64,000 bases of DNA from Gammaproteobacteria bacterium (GCA_030431775.1 JAUIHW010000004.1:62001-126000); one strand, 5' to 3'; numbered from the stretch's first letter, positions 1 to 9,775 are shown. Program-made: numbers and translations. The notes: generated by a model from the sequence alone, not told the origin.

Positions 1-812
1 AGACTTTCTGGCGCAGTGCAAACAGGCTCTGCTCACTCAATCCGCGCTTTATGTCGCTTACCTACGGTGCAGATGGCTCTGAGAAAAATCGCACTCAGCA
101 GTTCGTGAGTACCATGCAAAGACGCGGACTTGGCCCTGTTGCACCGCATTTAACCTGCGCCGGCGCGAGCCAGCAGCAGATCAATGAACTCGCTGCGGAA
201 TATTGGGAAAGCGGAATACGTCACCTGGTTGCGTTGCGTGGGGATCCTGCCGGTGGTGCCGGTACCCGTTATCAACCGCATCCCGATGGCTACGCCTATG
301 CCAGTGATCTGGTGCAGGCGCTGACTGACCAGTTTGATTTTTCCCTGTTCGTTGCCGCATACCCGGAGACCCATCCGGAAGCACCAAGCGCCGGCTTCGA
401 CCTTGAAAATCTGCAGCGCAAACTGGATGCGGGTGCCGAGGCAGCGATCACCCAGTACTTTTTCAGCACCGAGTCGTTCCTGAGGTTTCGGGATGCGGCC
501 AGTCGCCTGGGTATCAACAAGCCAATCATTCCTGGCATCCTGCCAATCTCCAATTTTGCGACTATACAAAGGTTTTCCAAGGCATGCGGAACCCATCTGC
601 CACGTTGGCTGGAAGATGCGTTCAACGGTTTAGACGGGAACTCCAAGACCCATGAGCTGATCGCCGCGAACATCGCCATTGAACAGGTGTTGGCCCTGCA
701 GGCCGAAGGCGTTGAGCAATTTCATTTCTACACTCTTAACCAATTTGAGTTGTGCTACGCCGTTTGCCATGCGCTTGGCGTGCGGGAAAACAATGATGAG
801 GTGGCAGCATGA
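1..812 (+). CDS. metF: Methylenetetrahydrofolate reductase MetF (5' end outside the window)
   Basis: FAD enzyme reducing methylene-THF to methyl-THF, the methyl donor for the adjacent MetH. The frame is already open at base 3, with codons for [15 protein letters not shown] running into the first internal Met at 51. The true start and about 45-50 N-terminal residues, including the catalytic Glu of the FEFFPP-type motif, therefore lie left of the window. Visible family motifs are [48 protein letters not shown] and [15 protein letters not shown], which follow E. coli MetF closely to its C-terminus. The stop overlaps the metH start (ATGA at 809-812), implying translational coupling. A second, more divergent MTHFR homologue lies at 57697-58578. 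Confidence 0.97.
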   Translation, partial: TFWRSANRLCSLNPRFMSLTYGADGSEKNRTQQFVSTMQRRGLGPVAPHLTCAGASQQQINELAAEYWESGIRHLVALRGDPAGGAGTRYQPHPDGYAYASDLVQALTDQFDFSLFVAAYPETHPEAPSAGFDLENLQRKLDAGAEAAITQYFFSTESFLRFRDAASRLGINKPIIPGILPISNFATIQRFSKACGTHLPRWLEDAFNGLDGNSKTHELIAANIAIEQVLALQAEGVEQFHFYTLNQFELCYAVCHALGVRENNDEVAA

Positions 813-3800
813 GTATGCGCCAGACATTGAATGACCTTCTAAGCTCTCGTATTGCCTTGCTTGATGGTGCAATGGGCACCGCCATCCAACAATATCAACT
901 GCAGGAAAGCGATTATCGTGGCCAACGTTTTGCTGATTACCACCAAGACCTCAAGGGCAATAACGACCTGCTGAGCCTGACCAAAGCCGATATTGTCCGG
1001 GATATTCATACAAGGTATCTGCAAGCCGGTGCTGACATCATTGAAACCAACACCTTTAATAGCAATGCACCATCTCAGGCCGACTATGGGCTGGAAAACC
1101 TGGTCTATGAACTGAATCTCGAAGCCGCAAAACTGGCGCGCCAATGTGCGGACGAGGTCGCAGCAACGACTGGTCGGCAACGGTTCGTGGCGGGTGTGCT
1201 TGGTCCGACCAACCGCACCTGCTCACTGAGCCCCGATGTTGAAGACCCGGCTTTCCGAAATATCACTTTTGACCAGCTCGTCGTCACCTATTCCGAGGCC
1301 ACCCGTGCCCTGCTGGAAGGCGGCGCCGACCTGATCATGGTCGAAACGATTTTTGACACCTTGAACGCGAAGGCGGCACTGTTTGCTATCAGCGGCGTTG
1401 CCTTGGAACGCAACCTTGATATACCAATTATGATTTCGGGCACGATCACTGATGCCTCCGGACGAACTCTGTCCGGCCAAACCACGGAAGCTTTCTGGCA
1501 CTCGGTTCGCCATGCCAAGCCATTGAGTATTGGCCTAAACTGTGCACTGGGTGCCGCCGAGCTACGGCCCTATTTGCAGACTCTGGCCAGAGAGGCAGAC
1601 TGCTTTGTCAGCGTCCACCCCAATGCTGGTTTACCTAACCAGTTTGGTGAGTACGACCAGACTGCGGAAGAGATGTCCGATATTATTGCCCAGTTCGCTA
1701 ACGACGGCTTGATTAATCTGGTTGGAGGCTGCTGCGGGACAAGCGATGAGCATATCAGGGCAATCGCCGGGAAGATGAAAGGCTGTCAGCCACGCTTACT
1801 GCCAGCCCCTCAGGAGGCGCTGCTTCTGTCAGGTTTGGAGGCCTTGAAAATCAACGAGGAAAGCTTGTTTGTCAACATAGGCGAACGAACCAACGTGACC
1901 GGATCAGCCGTTTTTCGCAGGCTGATCGAAGCCGAAGATTATAGCGGAGCCCTGCAGGTAGCACGCCAGCAGGTCGACAATGGGGCACAGATAATCGACA
2001 TTAACATGGATGAAGGAATGCTGGATTCCGAAGCGGTGATGATTCGATTCCTGAATCTGATCGCAGGAGAACCGGATATTGCGCGCGTTCCAGTCATGAT
2101 CGACTCCAGCAAATGGTCCATCATGGAAGCCGGGCTTAAGTGCATTCAGGGGAAAGGCATTGTTAATTCAATTTCGCTGAAAGAAGGGGTTGCGCCGTTT
2201 GTTGAGCAGGCCCGCTTGATCAAGCGTTACGGGGCCGCCGTGGTGATCATGGCGTTTGATGAGCAGGGTCAGGCCGAAACATTGCAGCAGAAGGTGGACA
2301 TCTGCAAGCGGGCCTACCGAATTCTGCTTGATGACGTGGGTATGGACCCGCACGACATCATCTTTGACCCCAATATTTTTGCAGTGGCCACCGGGATTGA
2401 AGAGCACAACGACTATGCCCGTGCATTCATCGACAGCTGTGCTGAAATAAAGGCTTCGTGCCCAGGTGTGTCGGTATCCGGTGGTCTTTCCAATGTTTCG
2501 TTCAGCTTTCGCGGCAACAACCCGGTTCGCGAAACCATGCATTCTGTATTTCTCTACCACGCGATTCGTAACGGCCTGACCATGGCAATCGTCAACGCCG
2601 GGCAGCTGGCGATCTATGATGATCTGCCGACTGAGCTTCGTGAGCGGGTAGAGGATGTGATCCTGAATCGCGGAAGCGGCGCAACCGAAGCCTTGTTGGA
2701 CATTGCCCAGAAATATGCGGAACGCACTGACGAGCAGGCTACGCCGCAACAGCAGGAATGGCGAAGCCTGCCGGTTGCCGAACGCCTTACTCATGCCCTG
2801 GTAAAAGGCATCGATGACTATGTTGTGGATGATGTGGAAGAAGCACGCGCGTTATACGCCCGACCGCTGCAGGTAATAGAAGGCCCATTAATGGATGGGA
2901 TGAACCGGGTTGGAGATTTGTTTGGTGCCGGCAAGATGTTTCTGCCGCAAGTCGTTAAATCAGCACGCGTGATGAAAAAAGCCGTCGCCTACCTGGTGCC
3001 GTTTATTGAAGCGGAAAAAGATGGCGAAGCGCACCAGACTAACGGCCGCATCGTAATGGCCACCGTGAAGGGCGACGTTCATGACATCGGCAAGAATATC
3101 GTTGGCGTGGTATTGCAATGCAATAACTTCGAGGTAATCGATCTTGGTGTAATGGTTCCAACTGAGAAAATTCTTGAGGTGGCAGACCAGCAGGACTGCG
3201 ATTTGATCGGATTGTCGGGCCTAATTACTCCTTCACTGGATGAAATGGTTAACGTTGCGCGGGAATTACAACGCCGTGGTGACAGTCGCCCTCTTATGAT
3301 TGGTGGCGCAACGACCAGCCCAGCGCATACCGCCGTAAAAATTGATCCGGCTTATGAAGGCCCGGTTATTTACGTCAAAGACGCGTCCCGAGCGGTAGGC
3401 GTCGCTCAGCGACTGATGCAGGATCGGACAAGCTTCGGTGCTGAAGTTGCTGCTGCTCATGAAAATAAGCGCAGCGCCCATGCCGCCCGAAAGAAGGAAC
3501 CCTTGCGACCGTTTGCCGAGTCCAGGCAAAAGGCGCCTGACATTGACATGAACCTCAAACCCCCTGCCCCAGCAATTCCAGGCATCACGCTACTCGAGCC
3601 GTCCTTGGCCGAGCTTGTCGATACCATTGACTGGATGCCCTATTTCAACGCCTGGGAATTCAGCGGCCGCTTTCCGGATATTCTGAACGACCCACACAAG
3701 GGCACTGAGGCAAGGCGACTGTGGGACGATACCCAGGCCATGCTAGAACGCCTTGTCGACGATGGATGGCTGCAACCCAAAGGGGTTGTCGGCCTGTTTC

Positions 3801-4453
3801 CGGCGCGCTCTATGGGAGATGCGATCGCGATTGCCGGAGATTCCGGGCCAGAATACGACACCTTGTTACACTGCCTGCGCCAGCAGAAATCTCGTGCCGA
3901 CCTTGCATCGCACTCACTTGCCGACTTTGTGGATACCAGCAATGATTTCATAGGTGCCTTTGTGGTGACCACCGGACATGGGATCGATGCCCATCTACAG
4001 CGTTTTGAAGCCGAACACGATGACTACAGCGCCATTATTCTAAAAGCGCTAGCCGATCGCTTTGCGGAATCATTTGCTGAATGGGCTCACCGTGAAGTAC
4101 GCACCCGCCTATGGGGTTATGCAAGCGACGAGGCACTCAGTAATGCGCAACTGATCAGTGAACAGTACCAGGGCATCCGACCCGCGCCGGGCTATCCGTC
4201 CTGCCCGGACCACCGCTTGAAACAAATCATCTGGCAGTTGCTGGATGCCGAGCAAAGGACCGGAGTCAGCCTGACCGAGTCATTGGCAATGTGGCCGACG
4301 GCCAGCGTGAGCGGCTTTTACTTTGCCCACCCGCAGGCCCAATATTTTACCCTTGGGCGCGTGGACAAAGACCAGGTCGAGCACTATGCGAATGCCCGCG
4401 ACGAGAGTCTGGATGAAAACGAGCGGTGGCTGGCACCCATACTGGCCTATTGA
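809..4453 (+). CDS. metH: Cobalamin-dependent methionine synthase MetH
   Basis: Transfers methyl from methyl-THF to homocysteine through cobalamin in the cytoplasm. At 1214 aa it is nearly the length of E. coli MetH (1227). All four modules are present. The homocysteine domain has zinc cysteines in GLNCALG (about residue 245) and GGCCGT (about 308-309). The pterin-binding domain begins near [11 protein letters not shown] (about 350). The B12 cap and Rossmann domains carry [10 protein letters not shown] with the cobalt-ligand His at about 757, plus [12 protein letters not shown] and [11 protein letters not shown]. The C-terminal reactivation domain carries the SAM-binding [12 protein letters not shown] (about 1122). 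The ATG at 809 overlaps the metF stop. The enzyme appears intact and implies that cobalamin is made or imported. Confidence 0.98.
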   Translation: MSMRQTLNDLLSSRIALLDGAMGTAIQQYQLQESDYRGQRFADYHQDLKGNNDLLSLTKADIVRDIHTRYLQAGADIIETNTFNSNAPSQADYGLENLVYELNLEAAKLARQCADEVAATTGRQRFVAGVLGPTNRTCSLSPDVEDPAFRNITFDQLVVTYSEATRALLEGGADLIMVETIFDTLNAKAALFAISGVALERNLDIPIMISGTITDASGRTLSGQTTEAFWHSVRHAKPLSIGLNCALGAAELRPYLQTLAREADCFVSVHPNAGLPNQFGEYDQTAEEMSDIIAQFANDGLINLVGGCCGTSDEHIRAIAGKMKGCQPRLLPAPQEALLLSGLEALKINEESLFVNIGERTNVTGSAVFRRLIEAEDYSGALQVARQQVDNGAQIIDINMDEGMLDSEAVMIRFLNLIAGEPDIARVPVMIDSSKWSIMEAGLKCIQGKGIVNSISLKEGVAPFVEQARLIKRYGAAVVIMAFDEQGQAETLQQKVDICKRAYRILLDDVGMDPHDIIFDPNIFAVATGIEEHNDYARAFIDSCAEIKASCPGVSVSGGLSNVSFSFRGNNPVRETMHSVFLYHAIRNGLTMAIVNAGQLAIYDDLPTELRERVEDVILNRGSGATEALLDIAQKYAERTDEQATPQQQEWRSLPVAERLTHALVKGIDDYVVDDVEEARALYARPLQVIEGPLMDGMNRVGDLFGAGKMFLPQVVKSARVMKKAVAYLVPFIEAEKDGEAHQTNGRIVMATVKGDVHDIGKNIVGVVLQCNNFEVIDLGVMVPTEKILEVADQQDCDLIGLSGLITPSLDEMVNVARELQRRGDSRPLMIGGATTSPAHTAVKIDPAYEGPVIYVKDASRAVGVAQRLMQDRTSFGAEVAAAHENKRSAHAARKKEPLRPFAESRQKAPDIDMNLKPPAPAIPGITLLEPSLAELVDTIDWMPYFNAWEFSGRFPDILNDPHKGTEARRLWDDTQAMLERLVDDGWLQPKGVVGLFPARSMGDAIAIAGDSGPEYDTLLHCLRQQKSRADLASHSLADFVDTSNDFIGAFVVTTGHGIDAHLQRFEAEHDDYSAIILKALADRFAESFAEWAHREVRTRLWGYASDEALSNAQLISEQYQGIRPAPGYPSCPDHRLKQIIWQLLDAEQRTGVSLTESLAMWPTASVSGFYFAHPQAQYFTLGRVDKDQVEHYANARDESLDENERWLAPILAY

Positions 4454-4522
4454 CCGCCGACCGCCAGCAGCTCGCTCGCAGAAACCTCAAGCGACCGTCG
4501 ACATTGAGGTACAATCGGGCCT

Positions 4523-5671
4523 ATGGGGACAACAAAATTCGACATTGGAACGCTTTTGGCCGGCACGCTGCTGCTGGCCGGCCTGGCAGGCTGCTCAGGC
4601 CAGCCCCTTTCCTCTACACCAAGCACCTGGCTGATTGAAAATGCGCGAATCATAGACGGGTCGGGAGCACCTCCTTCTCATGGTGCAGTTAGAGTTTCAG
4701 GCCAGCGGATTGAGGCAGTCGGTAACCTGGAACCCAGGGACAACGAGCGGCGCATAGATGCCAAAGGCCTGGCACTTGCGCCGGGCTTCATCGATACTCA
4801 CTCGCACGCAGACGCAGAATTGCGCGACTATCCGGATGCGGTCAATCTGACCAGCCAAGGCATAACCACCATTGTTGTTGGCCAGGATGGCGAGTCACCG
4901 TTCCCACTGAAGAAATTCTTTACCACCTGGGAGCGCCAGCCTGCCGCGATTAACCTGGCCGCTTTTTCCGGGCATAACACCCTGCGACACCTGGTGATGG
5001 GTGATGATTTTCAGCGCCCCGCCAGGCCAGTGGAAATCACTGAGATGCAACAACTCCTGCAACAGGATCTAGCGGCCGGAGCGCTTGGGCTTTCCACCGG
5101 TCTGGAATACGACCCGGGAATATATTCGCGCTCTGACGAAGTGTTAGAGCTTGCCAGAACGGTTGCTGCCGCTGGAGGGCACTATATTTCCCATATGCGC
5201 AGTGAAGACCGCCAATTCGAAAGCGCGCTGAATGAGTTATTGAATATTGGCAGGCTGACCGGAATACCGGTTCAGATATCGCACTTCAAGCTGGCTATGA
5301 AGCCACTGTGGGGTACGGCTGAGCAGGTACTCGCCAAATTGGACGCGGCGCGTGCGGAAGGTATCGATGTTACTGCTGACGTGTATCCGTATGAGTATTG
5401 GCAGTCGACTCTTGAAGTGTTATTTCCAGAACGCAATTTTGCCGACCTTGAAGCCGCCCGCGAAGTTCTGGAGAACATTGCCCCAGCCGACGGACTCCTG
5501 ATGTCACAGTACCTGCCCAATCCACAGCTCGTTGGGCAGACCATTGCGGATATCGCCGCCGCTCGCGGCACGTCGGAAGCGCAAACCTTAATTGATAGAT
5601 TGCCGATGCCCAAGCCTACTCAAGCACACATTCCCCGAACCATGGCGGCATTATCGGTGCGGAAATGGTGA
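4523..5671 (+). CDS. N-acyl-D-amino-acid deacylase, N-terminal part of a frameshifted gene (lipoprotein)
   Basis: Amidohydrolase-superfamily D-aminoacylase that would release D-amino acids from N-acyl-D-amino acids. The N-terminus is a lipoprotein signal: a hydrophobic run ending in the lipobox LAGC, with Cys24 as the lipidation site. The Zn-binding DTHSHAD motif (about 91-97), YISHMRSEDR, VQISHFK and DVTADVYPYEY follow in family order. After LIDR (codon at 5597) the frame leaves family sequence and ends 24 codons later. The family continuation IADAQAY and onward is found in the next frame from 5599. The catalytic Asp (CSDG) lies beyond the break, so this fragment alone should be inactive. 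It begins 69 bp after metH with only a weak RBS. The rest of the gene is the entry at 5665-6093. Confidence 0.85.
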   Translation: MGTTKFDIGTLLAGTLLLAGLAGCSGQPLSSTPSTWLIENARIIDGSGAPPSHGAVRVSGQRIEAVGNLEPRDNERRIDAKGLALAPGFIDTHSHADAELRDYPDAVNLTSQGITTIVVGQDGESPFPLKKFFTTWERQPAAINLAAFSGHNTLRHLVMGDDFQRPARPVEITEMQQLLQQDLAAGALGLSTGLEYDPGIYSRSDEVLELARTVAAAGGHYISHMRSEDRQFESALNELLNIGRLTGIPVQISHFKLAMKPLWGTAEQVLAKLDAARAEGIDVTADVYPYEYWQSTLEVLFPERNFADLEAAREVLENIAPADGLLMSQYLPNPQLVGQTIADIAAARGTSEAQTLIDRLPMPKPTQAHIPRTMAALSVRKW

Positions 5672-6093
5672 TCGGCACCAGCATGCATACCGACGACGTC
5701 GCCAAGCTGTTGAGCTGGCCGTTCAGCAATGTCTGCAGCGATGGCAGCCTGATGGACCGTCACCCGCGAGGAATTGGCAGCTTTCCCAAAGTGCTGCGCT
5801 GGCTGGTACGCGAAACAGGCCGACTGTCTCTGCAGGATGCAGTCCACAGGATGAGCTTGCAAGCGGCGCAAAATGTCGGCCTTCAGGATCGCGGCCAGAT
5901 TCTCCCCGGGGCTTTTGCCGACCTTGTACTGTTCGACCCGGCGACCATCAGCGATCGCGCCACGCCCGCCGAACCAATGACGCGGTCGTTAGGAGTGCAC
6001 CGGGTTTGGGTAAATGGCCAGCTGGTGTATTCACAGGGCAACAGCACAGCGGCAAGGCCCGGGCAAATTCTTCGTCGCCCGCCCCGGAACTGA
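5665..6093 (+). CDS. N-acyl-D-amino-acid deacylase, C-terminal part of a frameshifted gene
   Basis: Carries the conserved end of the D-aminoacylase family: VIGTSM, a CSDG element with the catalytic Asp, DRHPRGIGSFPKVL, SLQDAVHRMS, LPGAFADLVLFDPATI and a closing VNGQLVYSQG. Family sequence in this frame can be read back to about 5599 (IADAQAYSSTH), upstream of the first available ATG at 5665. This is therefore the second half of the gene at 4523 and not an independent protein. One missing base near 5597-5598 explains the break. Restoring it gives a protein of about 520 aa, the usual length for the family. Its TGA overlaps the dgcN start (TGATG at 6091-6095). The shift may be a real mutation or a sequencing error. 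Confidence 0.8.
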   Translation: MVIGTSMHTDDVAKLLSWPFSNVCSDGSLMDRHPRGIGSFPKVLRWLVRETGRLSLQDAVHRMSLQAAQNVGLQDRGQILPGAFADLVLFDPATISDRATPAEPMTRSLGVHRVWVNGQLVYSQGNSTAARPGQILRRPPRN

Positions 6094-7106
6094 TGCTGGA
6101 GCTACCCGCGCCTTTCGTGATATTCCTGGGCGATGTCAAAAGCCCGCTGGACGCCAAAACGGGCTTTGGGCTGGCCCACTGGCGACCCGAACTTTGTGTT
6201 GGGCAGCATCGCCTGGAGAGTTGCCAGGTTGACCTGGGGCTGCCGGATCTGAGCATCGAAGAAGCCCATCGCCTGGGCGCAAAAACCCTGGTTATTGGGG
6301 TTGCGCCCAGCGGCGGGCAATTGCCACCCAGCTGGTTACAGGTACTGCTGCGAGCTGTCCATAGTGGCCTGCATATTGCGAGCGGGCTGCACCAGCGCCT
6401 TAATGCCTTGCAAGAGTTGAGCGACGCGGCCAGCAAGCAGCGGTTACGCCTGATTGATGTGCGCGAGGTCCAACAAGCGTTTCCGATAGCCAATGGCATA
6501 AAACGCAGCGGCCGGCGCCTGCTGACGGTGGGCACGGATTGCTGTGTTGGAAAAAAATACAGCGCATTGGCAATTCACCGGGCATTGCTCAACGAGGGTA
6601 GCAATGCGACCTTTCGAGCCAGCGGGCAAACCGGCATCATGATCAGCGGGGCAGGTATACCGATAGATGCCGTGGTCAGCGATTTTCTAAGCGGTGCGGC
6701 CGAAGCTCTGTCTCCCGCTAATGAGCCACAGCATTGGGATATTATTGAAGGCCAGGGTTCACTGTTCCACCCCGCCTATTCCGCGGTAACGCTGGGCCTG
6801 TTGCATGGGTCGCAGCCCGACGCGTTAATTCTGTGCCATGACTACGCAAGAACACACATCGATGAATATGAAGACTACCCGATACCGCCATTGGCGGTAT
6901 GCCTGGAGCACTACCTGCAACTCGCCAGACTCAGCAATCCTGCTGTTCGCTTCGCGGGGGTTTGCCTGAATACGTCGTCGCTAGTCGAAGAACAACGCCA
7001 GGTCGCGCTGCGCTCAGTCTCCAAAGAGTGTGGTCTGCCCTGTGTAGACCCGATGTTGGATGATCTCGAACCCATACTGGCCTTGCTTAGAGAGAAGTCG
7101 CCATGA
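6093..7106 (+). CDS. dgcN: DUF1611 P-loop protein, DgcN-type (N-acetyl-D-glutamate pathway)
   Basis: 337 aa, DUF1611 family. An N-terminal Rossmann-like domain is followed by a P-loop domain with GTDCCVGKK (about 147-155). After that come ASGQTGIMISG, DAVVSDFLSGAAEAL, IIEGQGS and a C-terminal CLNTSSL. The pairing of DUF1611 proteins with an enolase-type epimerase matches the DgcN/DgcA pair, in which D-glutamate is N-acetylated by DgcN and then racemised by DgcA (established for marine gammaproteobacteria). The start at 6093 is chosen because the DUF1611 sequence begins there (LPAPFVIFLGDVKSP) and because it overlaps the upstream stop. Sequence open in the same frame further upstream is out-of-frame deacylase. 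The stop overlaps the next ATG (7103-7106). Confidence 0.85.
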   Translation: MLELPAPFVIFLGDVKSPLDAKTGFGLAHWRPELCVGQHRLESCQVDLGLPDLSIEEAHRLGAKTLVIGVAPSGGQLPPSWLQVLLRAVHSGLHIASGLHQRLNALQELSDAASKQRLRLIDVREVQQAFPIANGIKRSGRRLLTVGTDCCVGKKYSALAIHRALLNEGSNATFRASGQTGIMISGAGIPIDAVVSDFLSGAAEALSPANEPQHWDIIEGQGSLFHPAYSAVTLGLLHGSQPDALILCHDYARTHIDEYEDYPIPPLAVCLEHYLQLARLSNPAVRFAGVCLNTSSLVEEQRQVALRSVSKECGLPCVDPMLDDLEPILALLREKSP

Positions 7107-8095
7107 GCTTTACGCTGCAGGTTTATCAACGTAGCTGGCCACTGCGCACAGCATTCGTCACGGCGCAGGACAACCTGATGGAGATCGACACGATTGCAGT
7201 ATCGATCAGTGACGGCCACCATACAGGCCACGCAGAGGCACTGGGGGTTGATTACCACGGTGAAAACTGCGCGTCGATCAGACAGGACATCGAGCAAATC
7301 CGCACAGCAGTAACAAACGCCTCCTGTGCAGAAAGCCTTCGTTATCAGCTTCTGCAATGGCTGCCCGCCGGTGGTGCCAGAAATGCGCTTGACTGCGCGT
7401 TATGGGATTTACAAGCGAAACAAGCCGGTCAACGGGTCTGGGAGCTTCTGCAGACAGACGTTCACAGCATCAATACGGTGCTGACACTCAGTATTGACAC
7501 CCCGACACGGATGGCAGAAGAGGCTCTGAAGCTAAGCGCCTTTCCCTGCCTGAAACTGAAGCTGGATGCCGTGCAACCGGTGGAGCAGATTGCCGCAGTA
7601 CGCGCGGCGAGGCCGGATGCAAAGCTAATAGCTGACTGCAATAATGCTTGGCAACTAGCTGATTTGGAAAAATTTTGCTCCCAGCTTCTTCCATATGAGC
7701 TTGACATGATCGAGCAACCGCTGGCGCCGGGAGACGATGCTGAGCTGGCTGACTTCGACTCACCCATACTGTTGTGCGCGGATGAGTCACTTCAGGACCT
7801 GCAGCAGTTGGAATACGTTGCCCAGCGTTATCAAGCGATAAATATCAAGCTGGATAAATGTGGCGGACTGACCGCCGCCCTTGAATTGGTGGAGGCCGCC
7901 AAAAACTGCGGCCTGGAGCTAATGGTGGGCAATATGCTGGGCTCTTCGCTGGCCATGGCTCCGGCCTTCCTGGTGGCCCAGCATTGTCGCTGGGTGGATT
8001 TGGATGGCCCTTTGCTGCAGAGCGAAGACATGCAGCCTGCCATTCGCTATGATGCAGCGCTGATGCACCCGCCCAGTAGTGAGCTTTGGGGTTAG
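7103..8095 (+). CDS. dgcA: Enolase-superfamily epimerase, DgcA-type N-acetyl-D-glutamate racemase / dipeptide epimerase
   Basis: 330 aa muconate-lactonizing-type enolase superfamily member. The capping domain occupies about 1-120, followed by the barrel. The catalytic set is complete: the KxK pair at K151/K153 (CLKLKLDA), metal ligands D178 (ADCNNAW), E204 (MIEQPL) and D227 (ADESL), and the opposite base K249 (NIKLDKCGG). Relatives are L-Ala-D/L-Glu epimerases. Beside dgcN the likelier substrate is N-acetyl-D/L-glutamate, giving N-acetyl-L-glutamate for deacetylation. The ATGA overlap with dgcN and a 6-bp gap to the next gene indicate one operon. Murein-dipeptide recycling is the alternative role. 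The upstream deacylase would act on related N-acyl-D substrates. Confidence 0.85.
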   Translation: MSFTLQVYQRSWPLRTAFVTAQDNLMEIDTIAVSISDGHHTGHAEALGVDYHGENCASIRQDIEQIRTAVTNASCAESLRYQLLQWLPAGGARNALDCALWDLQAKQAGQRVWELLQTDVHSINTVLTLSIDTPTRMAEEALKLSAFPCLKLKLDAVQPVEQIAAVRAARPDAKLIADCNNAWQLADLEKFCSQLLPYELDMIEQPLAPGDDAELADFDSPILLCADESLQDLQQLEYVAQRYQAINIKLDKCGGLTAALELVEAAKNCGLELMVGNMLGSSLAMAPAFLVAQHCRWVDLDGPLLQSEDMQPAIRYDAALMHPPSSELWG

Positions 8096-8101
8096 CTTTG
8101 C

Positions 8102-9256
8102 ATGAACTTTGATTTTTTCACCGTTCCCGACATCAGTTTTGGCGCAGGCTCCAGCGCTCGCCTGGGAGAACTGGCCGACAAGTACGGCATGCGCCATGCC
8201 TTTCTGGTGACCGATCCCGGTATCGTCAAGCTCGGGCTTGCTGAATCGGGCCTGGGCAGCCTACAAACTCATGGCATTGACACAACACTGTACACCGAAG
8301 TTCAGGCCGACCCTCCTGAGGATCAGGTTCTGGAAGCAGCGCGGCGGGCCAGAGCAGCTGGCTGTGATGGCGTGATCGGCTTCGGTGGAGGCAGCTCCCT
8401 GGATACTGCCAAGCTGGTCGCCGTGCTACTCGGCGGCGATCAACCACTGTCGGCCATGTATGGGGTTGATCAAGTACACAATCAACGCCTGCCCTTGCTG
8501 CAGGTGCCCACTACGGCGGGCACTGGGTCTGAAGTGACCGCTGTGGCCGTAGTGACCACTGACGAAACCACGAAAGCCGGCGTGGTCAGCCCCCGCCTAC
8601 TGGCTGATGCCGTGCTGCTGGATCCGGAATTGACCGTGGGCCTTCCTCCGTCTATCACAGCCGCCACCGGAATTGATGCCATGGTGCACGCAATCGAGGC
8701 CTATACCAGCGCGCAGCGAAAGAACCCTTTGTCCGATATGCTGGCAATTCAGGCACTGCGCTTGCTGGCACCGAACATCAGCACAGCCGTGCACCACGGC
8801 GAAAATCTTGAGGTCCGCGGTCACATGCTGCTGGGCGCCATGCTTGCCGGACAGGCATTCGCCAATGCACCGGTCGCTGCTGTGCATGCCCTGGCTTACC
8901 CATTGGGTGGCATTTATCATGTATCACACGGCTTATCGAATTCACTGGTTTTGCCGCACGTATTGCGTTTCAATGCGCCCGCCGCCGGGCATTATTATCA
9001 GGAGATTGCCCCGCTGATTCTCGGAGATGAACCCATTCCGGCCAATCCTGTTGATTGCAGCCAGCGGCTGGCCGAGTATTTTCTGGTGCTTGCCGATGAC
9101 CTGGGGCTACCAACACGCCTCAGTGAACTGCAGATAAAAGAGGAGAACCTGGCGGACCTGGCCGACGCGGCCATGCTGCAGCAAAGGCTGCTGGTCAACA
9201 ACCCCCGGCCAGTGGAATATTCCGACGCCCTGGCTATTTACCGACAGGCCTTATGA
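8102..9256 (+). CDS. Iron-containing alcohol dehydrogenase (group III)
   Basis: 384 aa, full length for the Fe-ADH family. An N-terminal dinucleotide-binding half carries GFGGGSSLDTAKL (about 97-109) and PTTAGTGSEVT (about 135-145). A helical metal-binding half carries the His ligands in MVHAIEAYTS, HALAYPLGG and HVSHGLSNSLVLPHV. It interconverts an alcohol or hydroxy acid with an aldehyde or keto compound using NAD(P). The substrate is not evident from sequence. It lies 6 bp after dgcA and its stop overlaps the following thioesterase start, so it is part of the D-amino-acid operon, yet no known step of the DgcN/DgcA route needs it. Confidence 0.9.
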   Translation: MNFDFFTVPDISFGAGSSARLGELADKYGMRHAFLVTDPGIVKLGLAESGLGSLQTHGIDTTLYTEVQADPPEDQVLEAARRARAAGCDGVIGFGGGSSLDTAKLVAVLLGGDQPLSAMYGVDQVHNQRLPLLQVPTTAGTGSEVTAVAVVTTDETTKAGVVSPRLLADAVLLDPELTVGLPPSITAATGIDAMVHAIEAYTSAQRKNPLSDMLAIQALRLLAPNISTAVHHGENLEVRGHMLLGAMLAGQAFANAPVAAVHALAYPLGGIYHVSHGLSNSLVLPHVLRFNAPAAGHYYQEIAPLILGDEPIPANPVDCSQRLAEYFLVLADDLGLPTRLSELQIKEENLADLADAAMLQQRLLVNNPRPVEYSDALAIYRQAL

Positions 9257-9714
9257 TGAGTGAATTCAATACCAACCGCGAACACTACCGTTACTTCAGC
9301 CGCATCAGCACCCGCTGGATGGATAATGACATTTACGGGCACATCAATAATGTGCACTACTACAGTTTTTTCGATACGGTGGCCAACGAGTTTTTGATTC
9401 GCGAGGGTGGCCTGGACATACAGTCGGCGGATGTCGTGGCCTACATCGTAGCCTCCAGCTGTCAATATCTGCAGCCGTTATCGCACCCAGCGGAGCTTGA
9501 CGCGGCATTTCGGGTGAATCGCCTCGGTAATTCGTCGGTGGAATATGGGATCGCGATATTTTCCGCTCAATCCCAACATGCGGCTGCCTGGGGGACTTAC
9601 ACCCACGTTTTTGTGGAGCGAGCCACAGATAAGCCCTGCCCTATTCCGGGCAGCATTCGCCAGGCGCTCAGTGGGGCGATGGTGGTCCAAGCTGGCGACC
9701 CTGAATTGCCATAA
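9253..9714 (+). CDS. Hotdog-fold acyl-CoA thioesterase (4-hydroxybenzoyl-CoA thioesterase / YbgC-like)
   Basis: 153 aa single hotdog domain. The signature RWMDNDIYGHINNVHYYSFFD (about residues 17-37) includes the catalytic Asp and the GHxNN turn of the YbgC/4-hydroxybenzoyl-CoA thioesterase family. It hydrolyses an acyl-CoA in the cytoplasm; the chain is not predictable. The start ATG at 9253 overlaps the dehydrogenase stop and is followed at once by a second ATG at 9256. It is the last gene of the operon. The intergenic region after it carries the promoter signals of the next gene. Confidence 0.88.
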   Translation: MMSEFNTNREHYRYFSRISTRWMDNDIYGHINNVHYYSFFDTVANEFLIREGGLDIQSADVVAYIVASSCQYLQPLSHPAELDAAFRVNRLGNSSVEYGIAIFSAQSQHAAAWGTYTHVFVERATDKPCPIPGSIRQALSGAMVVQAGDPELP

Positions 9715-9735
9715 TGACATTTGAATGAAACTTAA

Positions 9736-9775
9736 TCGTCATTTAACAGTCATCAAATCGTAGCTCCATTGTCAC
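9736..9775 (+). promoter_or_regulatory. Candidate Pho box (PhoB site) with 11-bp periodic half-sites
   Basis: TCGTCAT (9736-9742), TTAA, then CAGTCAT (9747-9753) has the CTGTCAT-N4-CTGTCAT layout of a PhoB box, with 5/7 and 6/7 matches. Continuing the same 11-bp period, a poor unit sits at 9758-9764 and a better one, TTGTCAC (5/7), at 9769-9775. A -10-like GAATAA follows at about 9784, the usual distance when PhoB replaces the -35 contact. It lies upstream of the lipoprotein gene at 9854. Assignment rests on pattern only. Confidence 0.5.

Noticed and set aside
2168-2794. Long open frames antisense to metH and other genes (also 5948-6535, 31457-32005, 35979-36842)
   Set aside because: They lie opposite strongly conserved genes, show no domain and have low-complexity shadow composition typical of GC-rich coding DNA.
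5592-6092. Upstream extension of the dgcN frame to about 500 aa
   Set aside because: It is the out-of-frame strand of the deacylase gene; the DUF1611 domain starts right at the ATG at 6093.
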